DNA from: Larkinella terrae
Lineage (GTDB): Bacteria; Bacteroidota; Bacteroidia; Cytophagales; Spirosomataceae
Direction: 5' to 3'
Assembly (NCBI RefSeq): GCF_009668025.1
Contig: NZ_WJXZ01000014.1
Coordinates: 1,335,097-1,399,096, forward strand
Length of the DNA stretch: 64,000 nucleotides
Below the pieces are notes generated by a model, which was given only the letters and a program-made list of their open reading frames with translations, ran no database searches and had not been told where the DNA came from. The position numbers and the translations under genes are program-made. Positions within the stretch are counted from its first letter, which is position 1. Each line of letters begins with the position of its first letter. Positions 33,147 through 41,789 of the stretch are shown one piece after another.

Positions 33147-34862
33147 ATGGATCGACGTACATTTGTCCGCTTCGGAACGGTCTCGCTATGCAGTTTACCC
33201 ACGTTGACAACGGCATCGCTCGCCCGTTCCTTTGCGATTGCACCCCCAGTCAAACCCGCCTGGCTGCTTGAAATTATCAAAGTCAACGATCAGCATATCG
33301 ATCAAATCAGGGCTTACCGCATCAAAGAAGCCGCCAGCCCGGCTTTCGGGGGCGTGAAAGACGGAGAGGACATTCCGAATGCCCAGTCGACCGCCGATTA
33401 TGTCCGGCGGTGCTGTTGCGCTATTTCCTGCCCGGAATCAACGTTTTACCGCTCAAAGGAATTGCTGGCCGAAACCGGTCAGGCGATTCAATACCTGCTG
33501 AAAATTCAGCATTCGGACGGTACGATCGATTTGCCCTCTACCAATTTTCATTCAACGCCCGATACCGGTTTCATTGTCAAGCGATTAACGACCGGTTATT
33601 CGTTGCTGAACCGTTCCGGTGCACCCGGTATGGAGACGGTTTTGCCGTCTTTGAAGACGTTTCTGCAACGAGCGGGCGAAGCCCTGACGGTTGGCGGAAT
33701 CCACACTCCGAACCACCGCTGGGTGGTGTCGGCGGCCCTGACCAAGCTGAACGTGCTCTGGCCCGACGATCGCTATGTCAAACGGATCGAACAGTGGCTG
33801 GGCGAACACATCGACATGGATGAGGACGGCCAGTACAACGAGCGCAGCACGCTGATTTACTCGCCCCTGACCGACCGCCTGCTGATCACGATTGCGAAGG
33901 GGATGAACAAGCCGGAGTTGTTCGACTATGTGCGGAGAAATCTGGCGATGACGCTCTACTACATTCATCCGAACGGCGAGGTGGTTTCGGACGCTTCGGG
34001 ACGGCAGGACAAAGCGCTGGTCGGCACGCTGGAAGGCTATTACTACCCGGCCCGGTTTATGGCTTTGCGGGATAAAAACGGCGAACTGGCCGCGTTAGCC
34101 CGTCAAATCGAGAAAACCGTGCTGATGAAAGGCGTTCATTTTCTGGACTATTTTCTGGATGATCCGGCGTTCTGGAGCGAATTGCCCCCGGACAAACCAC
34201 TACCGACTCATTACGTAAAACCGTTCCCGTTTTCGGGGCTGGTCCGGATTCGGCGGGGAAATTGGGACAGCACGATATTGAAAACCAATCCGGTTTTTCT
34301 CACGTTTTCGAAAGGCGAAGCGGTTTTACAAGGAGTGCGGGTGTCGGCTTCCTTTTTCGGGAAAGGCCAGTTTCAGACTGAAAATATTGAAAAACAGGGG
34401 GATAGCTGGGTGCTGACCCAATCCCTGAAAGGGCCTTATTACCAGCCCGTTGCCAAAAACGAGATTGATCCGGCGGGCAACTGGGAGAAAATGCCCCACG
34501 CCAAACGGAAACAAACGAACGTGCAGGATTACGAAGCGAAAGTGACGATCCGCGAAACCAGCAATGGGATGGAGGCTCAGATTCAGATTACCGGTACCGA
34601 AAATGTTCCGGTTTCCGTGGAACTGATTTTTCGGCAGGGCGGTACGCTGGCGGGCGTTACCAAACATCCGACCCGTGCCAATGCCCATTTGTTGAGTGGC
34701 CAATCCGGGACGTATACAGTTGGAAAAGACACTATTACGTTTGGGCCGGGCAAGGCTCTGCACAAAGGTGTCGTGTTGCGGGGAGCTTTGCCGCCGATGG
34801 ATGCGCTAACCGTTTACCTGACCGGTTTTACCCCTTTTGAACACACGATCCGGCTTTCGTAG
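33147..34862 (+). CDS. Unknown Tat-exported protein, heparinase-like build
   Basis: 571 residues. The start MDRRTFVRFGTVSLCSLP fits a Tat signal (RRTFVRF). The mature N-terminal two thirds are helical (YLLKIQHSDGTIDLPSTNFH, then EQWLGEHIDMDEDGQYNERS), which suggests an alpha/alpha barrel. The last third (about 360-571) is rich in beta strands (VLQGVRVSASFFGKGQ; VPVSVELIFRQGGTLAG). The overall order, helical barrel plus beta sandwich, resembles polysaccharide lyases and GH88/105-like enzymes, but I recognise no catalytic motif. Zero spacing to the Gfo/Idh/MocA gene makes it a likely partner on the same substrate. Confidence 0.72.
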   Translation: MDRRTFVRFGTVSLCSLPTLTTASLARSFAIAPPVKPAWLLEIIKVNDQHIDQIRAYRIKEAASPAFGGVKDGEDIPNAQSTADYVRRCCCAISCPESTFYRSKELLAETGQAIQYLLKIQHSDGTIDLPSTNFHSTPDTGFIVKRLTTGYSLLNRSGAPGMETVLPSLKTFLQRAGEALTVGGIHTPNHRWVVSAALTKLNVLWPDDRYVKRIEQWLGEHIDMDEDGQYNERSTLIYSPLTDRLLITIAKGMNKPELFDYVRRNLAMTLYYIHPNGEVVSDASGRQDKALVGTLEGYYYPARFMALRDKNGELAALARQIEKTVLMKGVHFLDYFLDDPAFWSELPPDKPLPTHYVKPFPFSGLVRIRRGNWDSTILKTNPVFLTFSKGEAVLQGVRVSASFFGKGQFQTENIEKQGDSWVLTQSLKGPYYQPVAKNEIDPAGNWEKMPHAKRKQTNVQDYEAKVTIRETSNGMEAQIQITGTENVPVSVELIFRQGGTLAGVTKHPTRANAHLLSGQSGTYTVGKDTITFGPGKALHKGVVLRGALPPMDALTVYLTGFTPFEHTIRLS

Positions 34863-34924
34863 TAGCTGACACTCTATTGTCAGTGATCCTGCGCGCGGCA
34901 AGTTGAAACCTATAAACCTTGACG

Positions 34925-34965
34925 AATAAACCTGTAAGGTCATTTGAAAACCTTACAGGTTTATT
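34925..34965. terminator. Perfect 16-bp bidirectional terminator
   Basis: Arms aataaacctgtaaggt (34925-34940) and its exact complement (34950-34965) flank a 9-base loop. It separates the convergent 33147-34862 and 35005-35643 genes. Confidence 0.8.
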
Positions 34966-35004
34966 TATTTGAAAGGAGTTTTGGTAGAATCCTGCCTGAC
35001 AATA

Positions 35005-35643
35005 TTACGGCAATTCCTCCAGCGTAATGTCTTTGTAGTGAACTTCCGCCTTTCCACCGCCGTGGATCTGCAATCCAATCAGCCCTTCCTGCGGGATCGT
35101 TTGATCCGGTTCCGTATAATCCACGGTTTGTTTTCCGTTCAGATAAAGGCGGATGCGCCGGTTTTCGGCCCGGATTTCGTAGTCATTCCAGTCGTTTGGT
35201 TTAAGTATTTTCTTGACCAGAGCCGAGTCCGGCGCGATCAGGGTTTTGTTCCGGCGCGATTCGTCGTACAGGCTGGCCCAATATCCTTTGCCCAGATCAG
35301 CCTGATAACCAGTCATTTCGTAAGCCGGATTGGTAAGTCGTTTGCTGCGAAACTGAACACCCGTGTTAATGAAACCTTCGGTGCCCAGCAGTTTGAATTT
35401 CACGCGCATGATGAAGTTGGCGTAGGAGCGGGTGGTACACAGAAAGTCATTGTGCGGCACGGTTTCGGTCAGCGAACCACCCACCAGCGCCCCATCGCGG
35501 ATTCGCCAGGTTTTGATCGTGTCGCCCTCCCAGCCCCGGAACGTTTTTCCGTCGAAAAGCCGGGCGGTTTTTTGGGGCGAATGGGTGATAAAACCCGCCA
35601 GAATGGCTCCGCCTATAAGTGTGGAAAGAAGTGAAAATTTCAT
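35005..35643 (-). CDS. DUF1080 (3-keto-disaccharide hydrolase-type) exported protein
   Basis: 212 residues from the ATG at 35643. The open frame extends to 35784, but that portion is Pro/Arg-rich with no conserved features. The signal peptide (about 1-22) is followed by the DUF1080 concanavalin-like fold: LFDGKTFRGWEG, DGALVGG, DFLCTTRSYANFIMRVKFKL, NTGVQFRS and QTIPQEGLIGLQIHGGG. Some family members cleave 3-keto-glycosides produced by Gfo/Idh/MocA oxidoreductases. The neighbouring oxidoreductase fits that scheme. It probably forms an operon with the ThuA gene 40 bases upstream. Confidence 0.87.
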   Translation of the reverse strand: MKFSLLSTLIGGAILAGFITHSPQKTARLFDGKTFRGWEGDTIKTWRIRDGALVGGSLTETVPHNDFLCTTRSYANFIMRVKFKLLGTEGFINTGVQFRSKRLTNPAYEMTGYQADLGKGYWASLYDESRRNKTLIAPDSALVKKILKPNDWNDYEIRAENRRIRLYLNGKQTVDYTEPDQTIPQEGLIGLQIHGGGKAEVHYKDITLEELP

Positions 35644-35683
35644 GGGATCTGGGATGGTTTGTAAAATAGCGTTTAGGATCTGC

Positions 35684-36628
35684 TCAGTGCGGGCATTGGT
35701 TCTCGCCCATTTCCTCTTTGGATGGGGTTGACGATGGAACACCACCGGCGGGAATATCGGCCCTGGCAACCCAGGCGATGGCATTCAGGACCAGTTTTCG
35801 CAAATTGTCGTCGGCCCAGACCCGGTGGAAGTGGCCACCGGTAATACCGAAACCGCGCCCTCCGTCGGCTCGTTCGCGGCACCAGGCGGTGTGCTGCGGT
35901 TTTCCCGCTGCCAATTCAGCCCGAACATCCTTGTTACCCTCGTGTGGACCGTCGGCCCGATCCAGCGTCGATGCGGGCGGAACCGTGGTCAGCAGGGGCG
36001 TCACCCCGTCCATATGGTTTCGAAACCGCATGTGGTAATACCACTCATCGTTGATCGTAAACGGTTTTACCCCGGTGGTAATGGCGTGATCCGGCAGCGT
36101 TTTATACTCCGCCGTCCAAACCGGATTCACCGACCAGAACGTTTCGAAGTAACCGCCCAGCCAATTCAGAAAATAGTTGCCCGCCGGGCCTTTCGGAACT
36201 TCGACGGCGTAATGAATACAGACCAGGCCCACGCCTTTTTTCATGAGTGCATCGACCGGTTTCAGGTGCTGGTTGATCAGGTGTCCTTCGCCACCATCGC
36301 CGTAGATGACGACGGCATCGGCCTTGTCAAAAGCGGCCGGACTAGCGGGCCAGCCGTCGGTAAACACCTCCGTTTCGATGGATGGAATGCTTTCGTGCAA
36401 CCGTTTCGCCAGTAAAATACAACCGGCTTTGTGCTCGTGCTGTCCGGCGCCATGACTGCAACTTCCGGCAATAAAAACCACCCGTTTGGGGGCATTAACC
36501 AGGGAGTTTTTCTGAGTAACGGGACGTTTCGGTGCCGACAATGGTTCGTCATCCGGACGAAAAGCCGGTAAAAAACTGCTCAGACTTAGCAGCAAACCAA
36601 CCAGGGACAGGGAAAGCAGGGTGCGCAT
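35684..36628 (-). CDS. Exported ThuA-domain protein
   Basis: 314 residues with an N-terminal signal peptide (about 1-22). The mature part is a flavodoxin-like ThuA domain: RVVFIAGSCSHGAGQHEHKAG, then FDKADAVVIYGDGGEGHLIN and GVGLVCIHYAVE, with a late FGITGGHFHRVWADDNLRKL. ThuA proteins are linked to disaccharide utilisation (trehalose, and 3-keto sugars), but their chemistry is poorly known. Secretion here points to a periplasmic role. It precedes the DUF1080 gene in the same direction. The C-terminal tail (SSTPSKEEMGENQCPH) is polar and likely disordered. Confidence 0.87.
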   Translation of the reverse strand: MRTLLSLSLVGLLLSLSSFLPAFRPDDEPLSAPKRPVTQKNSLVNAPKRVVFIAGSCSHGAGQHEHKAGCILLAKRLHESIPSIETEVFTDGWPASPAAFDKADAVVIYGDGGEGHLINQHLKPVDALMKKGVGLVCIHYAVEVPKGPAGNYFLNWLGGYFETFWSVNPVWTAEYKTLPDHAITTGVKPFTINDEWYYHMRFRNHMDGVTPLLTTVPPASTLDRADGPHEGNKDVRAELAAGKPQHTAWCRERADGGRGFGITGGHFHRVWADDNLRKLVLNAIAWVARADIPAGGVPSSTPSKEEMGENQCPH

Positions 36629-36850
36629 CGCAAATTTCTTTTCGGGTCAGTGGGAAAAGTATTTTGCGGGGTATAACTACTGAAAGGTCGTCCGGATTGG
36701 CACAGATTTAGTGGGATAGCGGGTATGCGTTAAAATACCGAATACAAACTTTCTGCGGAACTGGTCTGGTATTTGCACCGTGATCGGTACTCTGTCTACT
36801 ACCGATATTCTTCTGATAATATACATCTCTACCAATTTTGCATTTCACGA

Positions 36851-37222
36851 ATGAAAAAGTCGGTATTGGTTGTTGAAGATCATTCTTCACAACGTAAAAT
36901 GATGGTTGACGCTTTGCAGCGTGCGGGCTACATCATTTATCAGGCCGCTGATGTTCAACAAGCAATTAGCCTGCTCAACCAACACAAACCGGATGTGGTG
37001 GTAGCCGACATGCATTTGCCCAGTGGAGATGGTACGGAAGTAATCCGGGAAGCGCGGAAAGTGGCCGGTGCACCGATTGCCATTGTCGCCGTTTCAATCG
37101 ATCTGGCGATCCTGAATCAGAATACGATTTCAGTTAACCAGGCCGATGCGTATTTGTCTAAACCTTTCCACCCCCGCGAGCTTTTAAAGCTGGTTGAGGA
37201 ACTGGTGGGAGTGTCGCTGTGA
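36851..37222 (+). CDS. Stand-alone response regulator receiver protein
   Basis: 123 residues from the ATG at 36851. An upstream non-ATG extension (36773) is not conserved-looking. It is a bare CheY-like receiver: VLVVEDHSSQRKMM with the acidic pair, phospho-acceptor Asp53 in VVVADMHLPSGDG and Lys104 in YLSKPF. There is no DNA-binding or enzymatic output domain, so it should act by protein contact. No cognate kinase is adjacent. Its last 65 bases overlap the 3' end of an antisense frame (37158-37439). Single-domain receivers can regulate motility, kinase relays or sporulation-like steps; nothing here selects one. Confidence 0.88.
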   Translation: MKKSVLVVEDHSSQRKMMVDALQRAGYIIYQAADVQQAISLLNQHKPDVVVADMHLPSGDGTEVIREARKVAGAPIAIVAVSIDLAILNQNTISVNQADAYLSKPFHPRELLKLVEELVGVSL

Positions 37223-37439
37223 TTTTCGTAAAACCCATATGAATCAGCTGGTTACCTACTTCGGGAGCGACCACCCAGTACTTAAGATCGTCGTTGGTAA
37301 CAATCCACAATTTGTCTTCTTCAAAACCATTCAGCAGAATCCAGGCTTCGGCCTGAACCGGGTTATCGAAAATAACCAGCGGAATATCAATAGCAGTTGG
37401 TAAGGCTTGCAATACTGCAAACCAGGTATGTTCGTTCAT
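37158..37439 (-). CDS. Small unknown protein
   Basis: 93 residues, no signal. The N-terminal 72 residues look protein-like (WFAVLQALPTAIDIPLVIFD, then QAEAWILLNGFEEDKLWIVT and LKYWVVAPEVGNQLIHMGF), with alternating hydrophobic strands and helices. The last 20 residues (Pro/Gly/Arg-rich) lie in the antisense overlap with the receiver gene and look unstructured. No family is recognised. The overlap of 65 bases with a convergent gene lowers confidence but does not exclude a real gene. Confidence 0.5.
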   Translation of the reverse strand: MNEHTWFAVLQALPTAIDIPLVIFDNPVQAEAWILLNGFEEDKLWIVTNDDLKYWVVAPEVGNQLIHMGFTKITATLPPVPQPALKARGGGKV

Positions 37440-37490
37440 AAAGGGCGGGACAGAAATGACGATTCAATAAGGGATGCGAATGCACCTTAA

Positions 37491-37694
37491 TCAGTGCATT
37501 GGCACACTTTTAATAAGACCTCCCAGGGATGCCCATCCCAGCAAAAAAGCAACAACTACAACAACCAGCGCAGTGACCAGTCGACGTATTTTGTGAAGCG
37601 GTTTTTGCGAATTCTGGAAAGCAGAATAGACATAATAGCCTGCGATCAATCCATAAAGGAATATTGAAACCCCGATAAAGTAGACTGCATGCAT
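37491..37694 (-). CDS. Small two-helix membrane protein
   Basis: 67 residues. Two hydrophobic segments are visible: about 3-25 (VYFIGVSIFLYGLIAGYYVY) and about 42-60 (ALVVVVVAFLLGWASLGGLI), separated by a basic loop (KPLHKIRRL). It probably forms a hairpin in the inner membrane. No family or motif is recognised. It sits alone between the receiver and GH116 genes, directed opposite to both. Confidence 0.55.
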   Translation of the reverse strand: MHAVYFIGVSIFLYGLIAGYYVYSAFQNSQKPLHKIRRLVTALVVVVVAFLLGWASLGGLIKSVPMH

Positions 37695-37905
37695 GTGACT
37701 TTCGATCCTGTTGAGTGAGCTTTTTAAGTTAATTAATTAGTATAGGCGGTGATTTACCATGTATGCATCAAAATACATGCCATTTTGGCCAATTTGACCG
37801 AAATTAGTTAAAGTATGCGTAATTTTACTTAGCGAAAAATTCTCTGTTTGTCTACTTAATACCACTTAAATTTTTACCATTTTTGGAATTAAAAACCCTG
37901 AATCC

Positions 37906-40494
37906 ATGAATGTTCGTCGCCTTTTTGTTCTGCTTGCTTTCAGTGCACAGACGGTTTTTGCTCAGTGGCAGCCAGGACCGTGGCCGACCCTGAAGCACTA
38001 TGATAAAAACCACCTGTACCACATCGCTCTGCCGCTGGGCGGCATCGGCACCGGGACGGTTTCGCTGGGCGGTCGGGGTGAGTTGCGCGACTGGGAAATC
38101 ATGAACAAACCGGCCAAAGGTTTCAGCACGGTGACGGTCGGCAACAACGCCCCGTTCTTTGCCATCCACGTTCAGCCCGCCAGCGGCAAGTCTCAGACCA
38201 AAGCCCTGATCGGTCCGCTCGATCCCGCCGAATATCTGCATTACGAAGGTCGGCCCGTGAATCAGCACGGTTTTCCGCGCTTTTCGGAAGCGTCTTTCGA
38301 TGCGGCTTATCCCTTTGGTCAGGTGAATTTGTCGGACAATAAAATGCCGGTCAGTGTAAAGATTAAAGGCTTCAATCCGTTCCTTCCGGGCAACGCCGAC
38401 GCGAGCGGTATCCCGATTGCCGTACTGGCCTATGAAGTGACCAATACGGGAAAAGAGCCTCTGACGGTTTCAGTTTGTGGTTCGATGCGCAATTTTATTG
38501 GCAAAGACGGTAGTCAGTACCGAAAAGACTGGAAAGGTGACATTGTTCCAACCGGCGCTAAAAAGAATACGAATGTGTACAAAACCGCTGCTGGCGTTCA
38601 GGGAATTTACATGTTTTCAGACAGTGTAAACCGGCGGGACCCCGCCTGGGGAACCATCGCACTGACGACCAACAGCCCGTCGGGCGTCAGTTACCGCACT
38701 TCGTCGCGATCGAACGACTGGGAAAATGCGATGCTCGATTTCTGGGACGATTTCAGCGAAGACGGCAGCCTGACGGAAAAAGCGAAACTGGTGGACGATG
38801 ACCCGCTGGCGTCGCTGGCCGTTCAGAAAGCCATCGCACCGGGACAAACCCAGACGTATACCTTTTTTATTACCTGGAACTTCCCAAACCGGCTGGCCTG
38901 GTCGTCGTTCTCGGCCCAACCGGAACAGAACACGATCGGCAATTATTATTCGACTCAGTACGCCGACGCCTGGGACGTTATTACGAAAACCTTACCGCAA
39001 CTGCCGGTTCTGGAGCAGAAAACCGCGCAGTTTGTGAATGCGTTCGTGACCAGCTCGTACCCGGAAGTGATCAGGGAAGCAGCTCTTTTTAATCTGGCAA
39101 CTCTGCGTTCGCAAACGGTTTTTCGGATTCCGAGTGGGCAAATGATGGGCTGGGAAGGCGTTTTCGATGAGTTTGGTTCGTGCTTTGGATCGTGTACGCA
39201 CGTCTGGAATTACGAGCAGGCGACGGCCTTTCTATTCTCGGATCTGTCGCAGTCGATGCGGGACATCGAATTTAATTACGCCACCAATGACATTGGAAAA
39301 ATGAGTTTCCGGGTGATGTTACCGTTGTCGAAAGCGCAGGACTGGAAAAATGCGGCTGCCGACGGGCAAATGGGTACGGTTTTGAAATTTTACCGCGACT
39401 GGCAGCTGTCCGGTAATTCGGAGTTTTTACGGAAAAACTGGGAGCAGGTGAAGAAAGTGATGAGTTACGCCTGGATTCAGGGCGGCTGGGACGGCAATCA
39501 GGACGGCGTAATGGAAGGTCGTCAGCACAATACGATGGACGTCGATTATTTTGGTCCGAATCCGCAAATGGGGTTCTGGTATCTGGGCGCACTGAAAGCC
39601 ACCGCCGAAATGGCCACAGCGATGAAAGACAAAGTACTGGCTAAAAAATGCGACGATTTATTCCGGAAAGGCAGGGCCTGGATGGATCAGAATCTGTTCA
39701 ACGGCGAATATTACGAACACAAAATTACCGACCCGAAAACGTTTGCCTTTCTGGATTGGGAAGGAAAACCGGAGGTGAACATTCCGGATTACCAGTTGGG
39801 AAAAGGCTGTCTGGTGGACCAACTGGTTGGGCAGATGATGGCCCATATGGTCGGATTGGGTTATCTGGCAAAACCGGAGAATATTCAAACGGCGCTGCAA
39901 AGTGTGATGAAATACAATTACTTAGAAAATTTTTCCGATCATTTTACCAACATGCGGTCGTATGTCATGGGTGACGAATCCGGTCTGCTGATGGCGAGCT
40001 GGCCCAAAGGCCGGTTGAAAGTACCGTTTCCGTATTTCGCCGAATCCATGACCGGTTTTGAATACACGGCTGCCGTGGGCATGATCTACGAAGGACAAAC
40101 GGAAAACGCATTGAAATGCATGAAAAGCATCCGCGACCGTTTTGATGGGCGGAAGCGCAACCCGTTTAATGAGCCGGAATGCGGCCATCATTACGCCCGT
40201 TCGATGACGAGCTGGAATGCGGTTTTGGCCTGGAGCGGTTTTCAGTATTCCGGCGTCACCGAGTCGATGACCATGACGGCGAGGCCCGGTACGTATTTCT
40301 GGTCGAACGGGTCGGCCTGGGGAACCTGTACGATATCGGCGGACGGAGCGGCAAACCGGGTGTCCTTACAAGTGCTGGATGGAAAAATTCGTGTCCGGCA
40401 ATTCCAACTGGCGAACGCCGGAAAACATTCGTTTAAGCAAAGTCAGGAATTGACGGCGGGCAAAACGCTCGACTTTCTGGTGAAACGGTTGTGA
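37906..40494 (+). CDS. GH116-family exported glycosidase (GBA2-type)
   Basis: 862 residues, with a signal peptide ending VFAQ. The N-terminal beta-sandwich begins HLYHIALPLGGIGTGTVSLG, the hallmark of this family (PLGGIGTG, DUF608-like). The C-terminal six-helix toroid has GSCTHVWNYEQATAFLF, RQHNTMDVDYFGPNPQMGF and PECGHHYARSMTSWNAVLAW. Families with this fold are beta-glucosidases, beta-xylosidases and glucosylceramidases. Secretion suggests action on plant or microbial glycans or glycolipids. Catalytic residues are probably in the two motif regions, but I do not assign them. It is a single gene, followed by a long palindrome. Confidence 0.9.
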   Translation: MNVRRLFVLLAFSAQTVFAQWQPGPWPTLKHYDKNHLYHIALPLGGIGTGTVSLGGRGELRDWEIMNKPAKGFSTVTVGNNAPFFAIHVQPASGKSQTKALIGPLDPAEYLHYEGRPVNQHGFPRFSEASFDAAYPFGQVNLSDNKMPVSVKIKGFNPFLPGNADASGIPIAVLAYEVTNTGKEPLTVSVCGSMRNFIGKDGSQYRKDWKGDIVPTGAKKNTNVYKTAAGVQGIYMFSDSVNRRDPAWGTIALTTNSPSGVSYRTSSRSNDWENAMLDFWDDFSEDGSLTEKAKLVDDDPLASLAVQKAIAPGQTQTYTFFITWNFPNRLAWSSFSAQPEQNTIGNYYSTQYADAWDVITKTLPQLPVLEQKTAQFVNAFVTSSYPEVIREAALFNLATLRSQTVFRIPSGQMMGWEGVFDEFGSCFGSCTHVWNYEQATAFLFSDLSQSMRDIEFNYATNDIGKMSFRVMLPLSKAQDWKNAAADGQMGTVLKFYRDWQLSGNSEFLRKNWEQVKKVMSYAWIQGGWDGNQDGVMEGRQHNTMDVDYFGPNPQMGFWYLGALKATAEMATAMKDKVLAKKCDDLFRKGRAWMDQNLFNGEYYEHKITDPKTFAFLDWEGKPEVNIPDYQLGKGCLVDQLVGQMMAHMVGLGYLAKPENIQTALQSVMKYNYLENFSDHFTNMRSYVMGDESGLLMASWPKGRLKVPFPYFAESMTGFEYTAAVGMIYEGQTENALKCMKSIRDRFDGRKRNPFNEPECGHHYARSMTSWNAVLAWSGFQYSGVTESMTMTARPGTYFWSNGSAWGTCTISADGAANRVSLQVLDGKIRVRQFQLANAGKHSFKQSQELTAGKTLDFLVKRL

Positions 40495-40520
40495 TTTTAT
40501 TCAAAACTGGCTTCGATTGG

Positions 40521-40592
40521 CCGCTGTCAGGGTCGCTGACCGCTGACAGGACCTCCGAAACCGCTGTCAGCGGTCAACGACCCTGACAGCGG
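40521..40592. repeat. 29-bp-arm palindrome between GH116 and GHMP kinase genes
   Basis: The left arm 40521-40549 (ccgctgtcagggtcgctg...) and right arm 40564-40592 are complementary with one mismatch across 29 bases, with a 14-base loop. The stem is far longer than needed for an intrinsic terminator and there is no T run. Confidence 0.8.
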
Positions 40593-40689
40593 TTTGCGAG
40601 ATTCCCAACCGCAATCGTTTATTTTTCATTGTTCATTATTCATTTAACCCCTAACTTGCCGCCCAACGTTACCGTAATTCGAAGAACTC

Positions 40690-41685
40690 TTGATTATTGA
40701 AACTCGCGCCTATGCCCGCGCCGGGCTTTTAGGCAATCCATCTGACGGTTTTTTTGGTAAAACGATCTCCATTTCGGTTCGGAACTTCGGCGCTACCGTG
40801 TCGTTGTATGAGTCGCCGGAGCTGAACATCGAACCTCAGGAACAGGACACCAACTCATTTCGGAGCATTTACCACCTGCGTGATGCCGTGGCTTCGCTGG
40901 GCTACCACGGCGGGGTGCCGCTCATTAAAGCGGCTCTCAAGCGGTTTTGTGAATATTGCGACCAGCGGGATATCCGGCTTCCGAACAAGAATTTCACTAT
41001 TCGGTACAGCACCTCCATCCCGCGTCAGGTGGGGTTGTCCGGTTCCAGCGCCATCATTGTGGCCACTTTTCGGGCGCTGATGCGATTCTATCAGGTCGAA
41101 ATTCCGCTGCCTGAGCTGCCAACGCTGGTTTTGAAAACCGAATCGGAGGAACTGGGCATCACGGCCGGCCTTCAGGATCGGGTGATTCAATGCTACGAAG
41201 GTTGCGTTTACATGAATTTCGATCGGGAATTTCTGGAAAAAAACGGTCACGGACAGTACAAACCCATCGAGCCGCATCTGCTGCCCAAATTGTATATCGC
41301 CTACAAAACTTCGCTCGGGAAACAGTCGGGCCGAATTCACAACGACGTTCGCTCGCGTTGGGACAAAGGCGAGGAACTGGTTGTCAAGACCTTGCAGGAC
41401 ATTGCCGACGTAGCCCGCCGGGGTCACGAAGCGATTTTGAACAGCGACACCGAGCAGCTTCACGAGCTAGTCAACGAAAATTTCGACCTGCGCCGACGCA
41501 TTTACAACATCAGTGAAAGTAACCTGGAAATGATTTCGGCGGCCCGTCGCATCGGCGCGTCGGCTTCGTTCGCCGGTTCGGGCGGGGCCATCGTCGGAAT
41601 TTACAAAGACGACGACATGCTCAACCGCCTGTTCGTCCAGATGAAACACCTGAATGCCCGAGTTATCAAGCCATACGTAGTTTAA
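40690..41685 (+). CDS. Glucuronokinase-like GHMP kinase
   Basis: 331 residues, starting at TTG 40690; the protein then begins at once with IIETRAYARAGLLGNPSDG, matching the expected N-terminus, so the TTG start is credible. GHMP motifs: substrate loop RAGLLGNPSDGFFGKTIS at 10-27, ATP loop PRQVGLSGSSAII near 108-120 and C-terminal FAGSGGAIVG. The phrase GLLGNPSDxxFGxTIS is shared with plant glucuronokinase, which makes glucuronate 1-phosphate. Galacturono- or other sugar 1-kinases are alternatives. The next gene is galU, which supports a role in making a UDP-sugar. The two are separated by an inverted repeat. Confidence 0.82.
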   Translation: MIIETRAYARAGLLGNPSDGFFGKTISISVRNFGATVSLYESPELNIEPQEQDTNSFRSIYHLRDAVASLGYHGGVPLIKAALKRFCEYCDQRDIRLPNKNFTIRYSTSIPRQVGLSGSSAIIVATFRALMRFYQVEIPLPELPTLVLKTESEELGITAGLQDRVIQCYEGCVYMNFDREFLEKNGHGQYKPIEPHLLPKLYIAYKTSLGKQSGRIHNDVRSRWDKGEELVVKTLQDIADVARRGHEAILNSDTEQLHELVNENFDLRRRIYNISESNLEMISAARRIGASASFAGSGGAIVGIYKDDDMLNRLFVQMKHLNARVIKPYVV

Positions 41686-41695
41686 ATTTATTGCG

Positions 41696-41788
41696 TGAAT
41701 GAGTGATTGTGCGATTGAGTGAAAACCGGTTCCTGGTCAATAACTTCGTTCGTCGTTTCGCTCAATCACTCAATCGCAACTCACTCAA
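41696..41788. repeat. Imperfect inverted repeat in front of galU
   Basis: The left arm (about 41696-41724, tgaatgagtgattg...) pairs imperfectly with the right arm (41757-41788, tttcgctcaatcactcaatc...). Each arm repeats the word gattgagtg or its complement. It ends one base before the galU ATG, so as RNA it would fold right at the start codon. Confidence 0.65.
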
Positions 41789-41789
41789 T

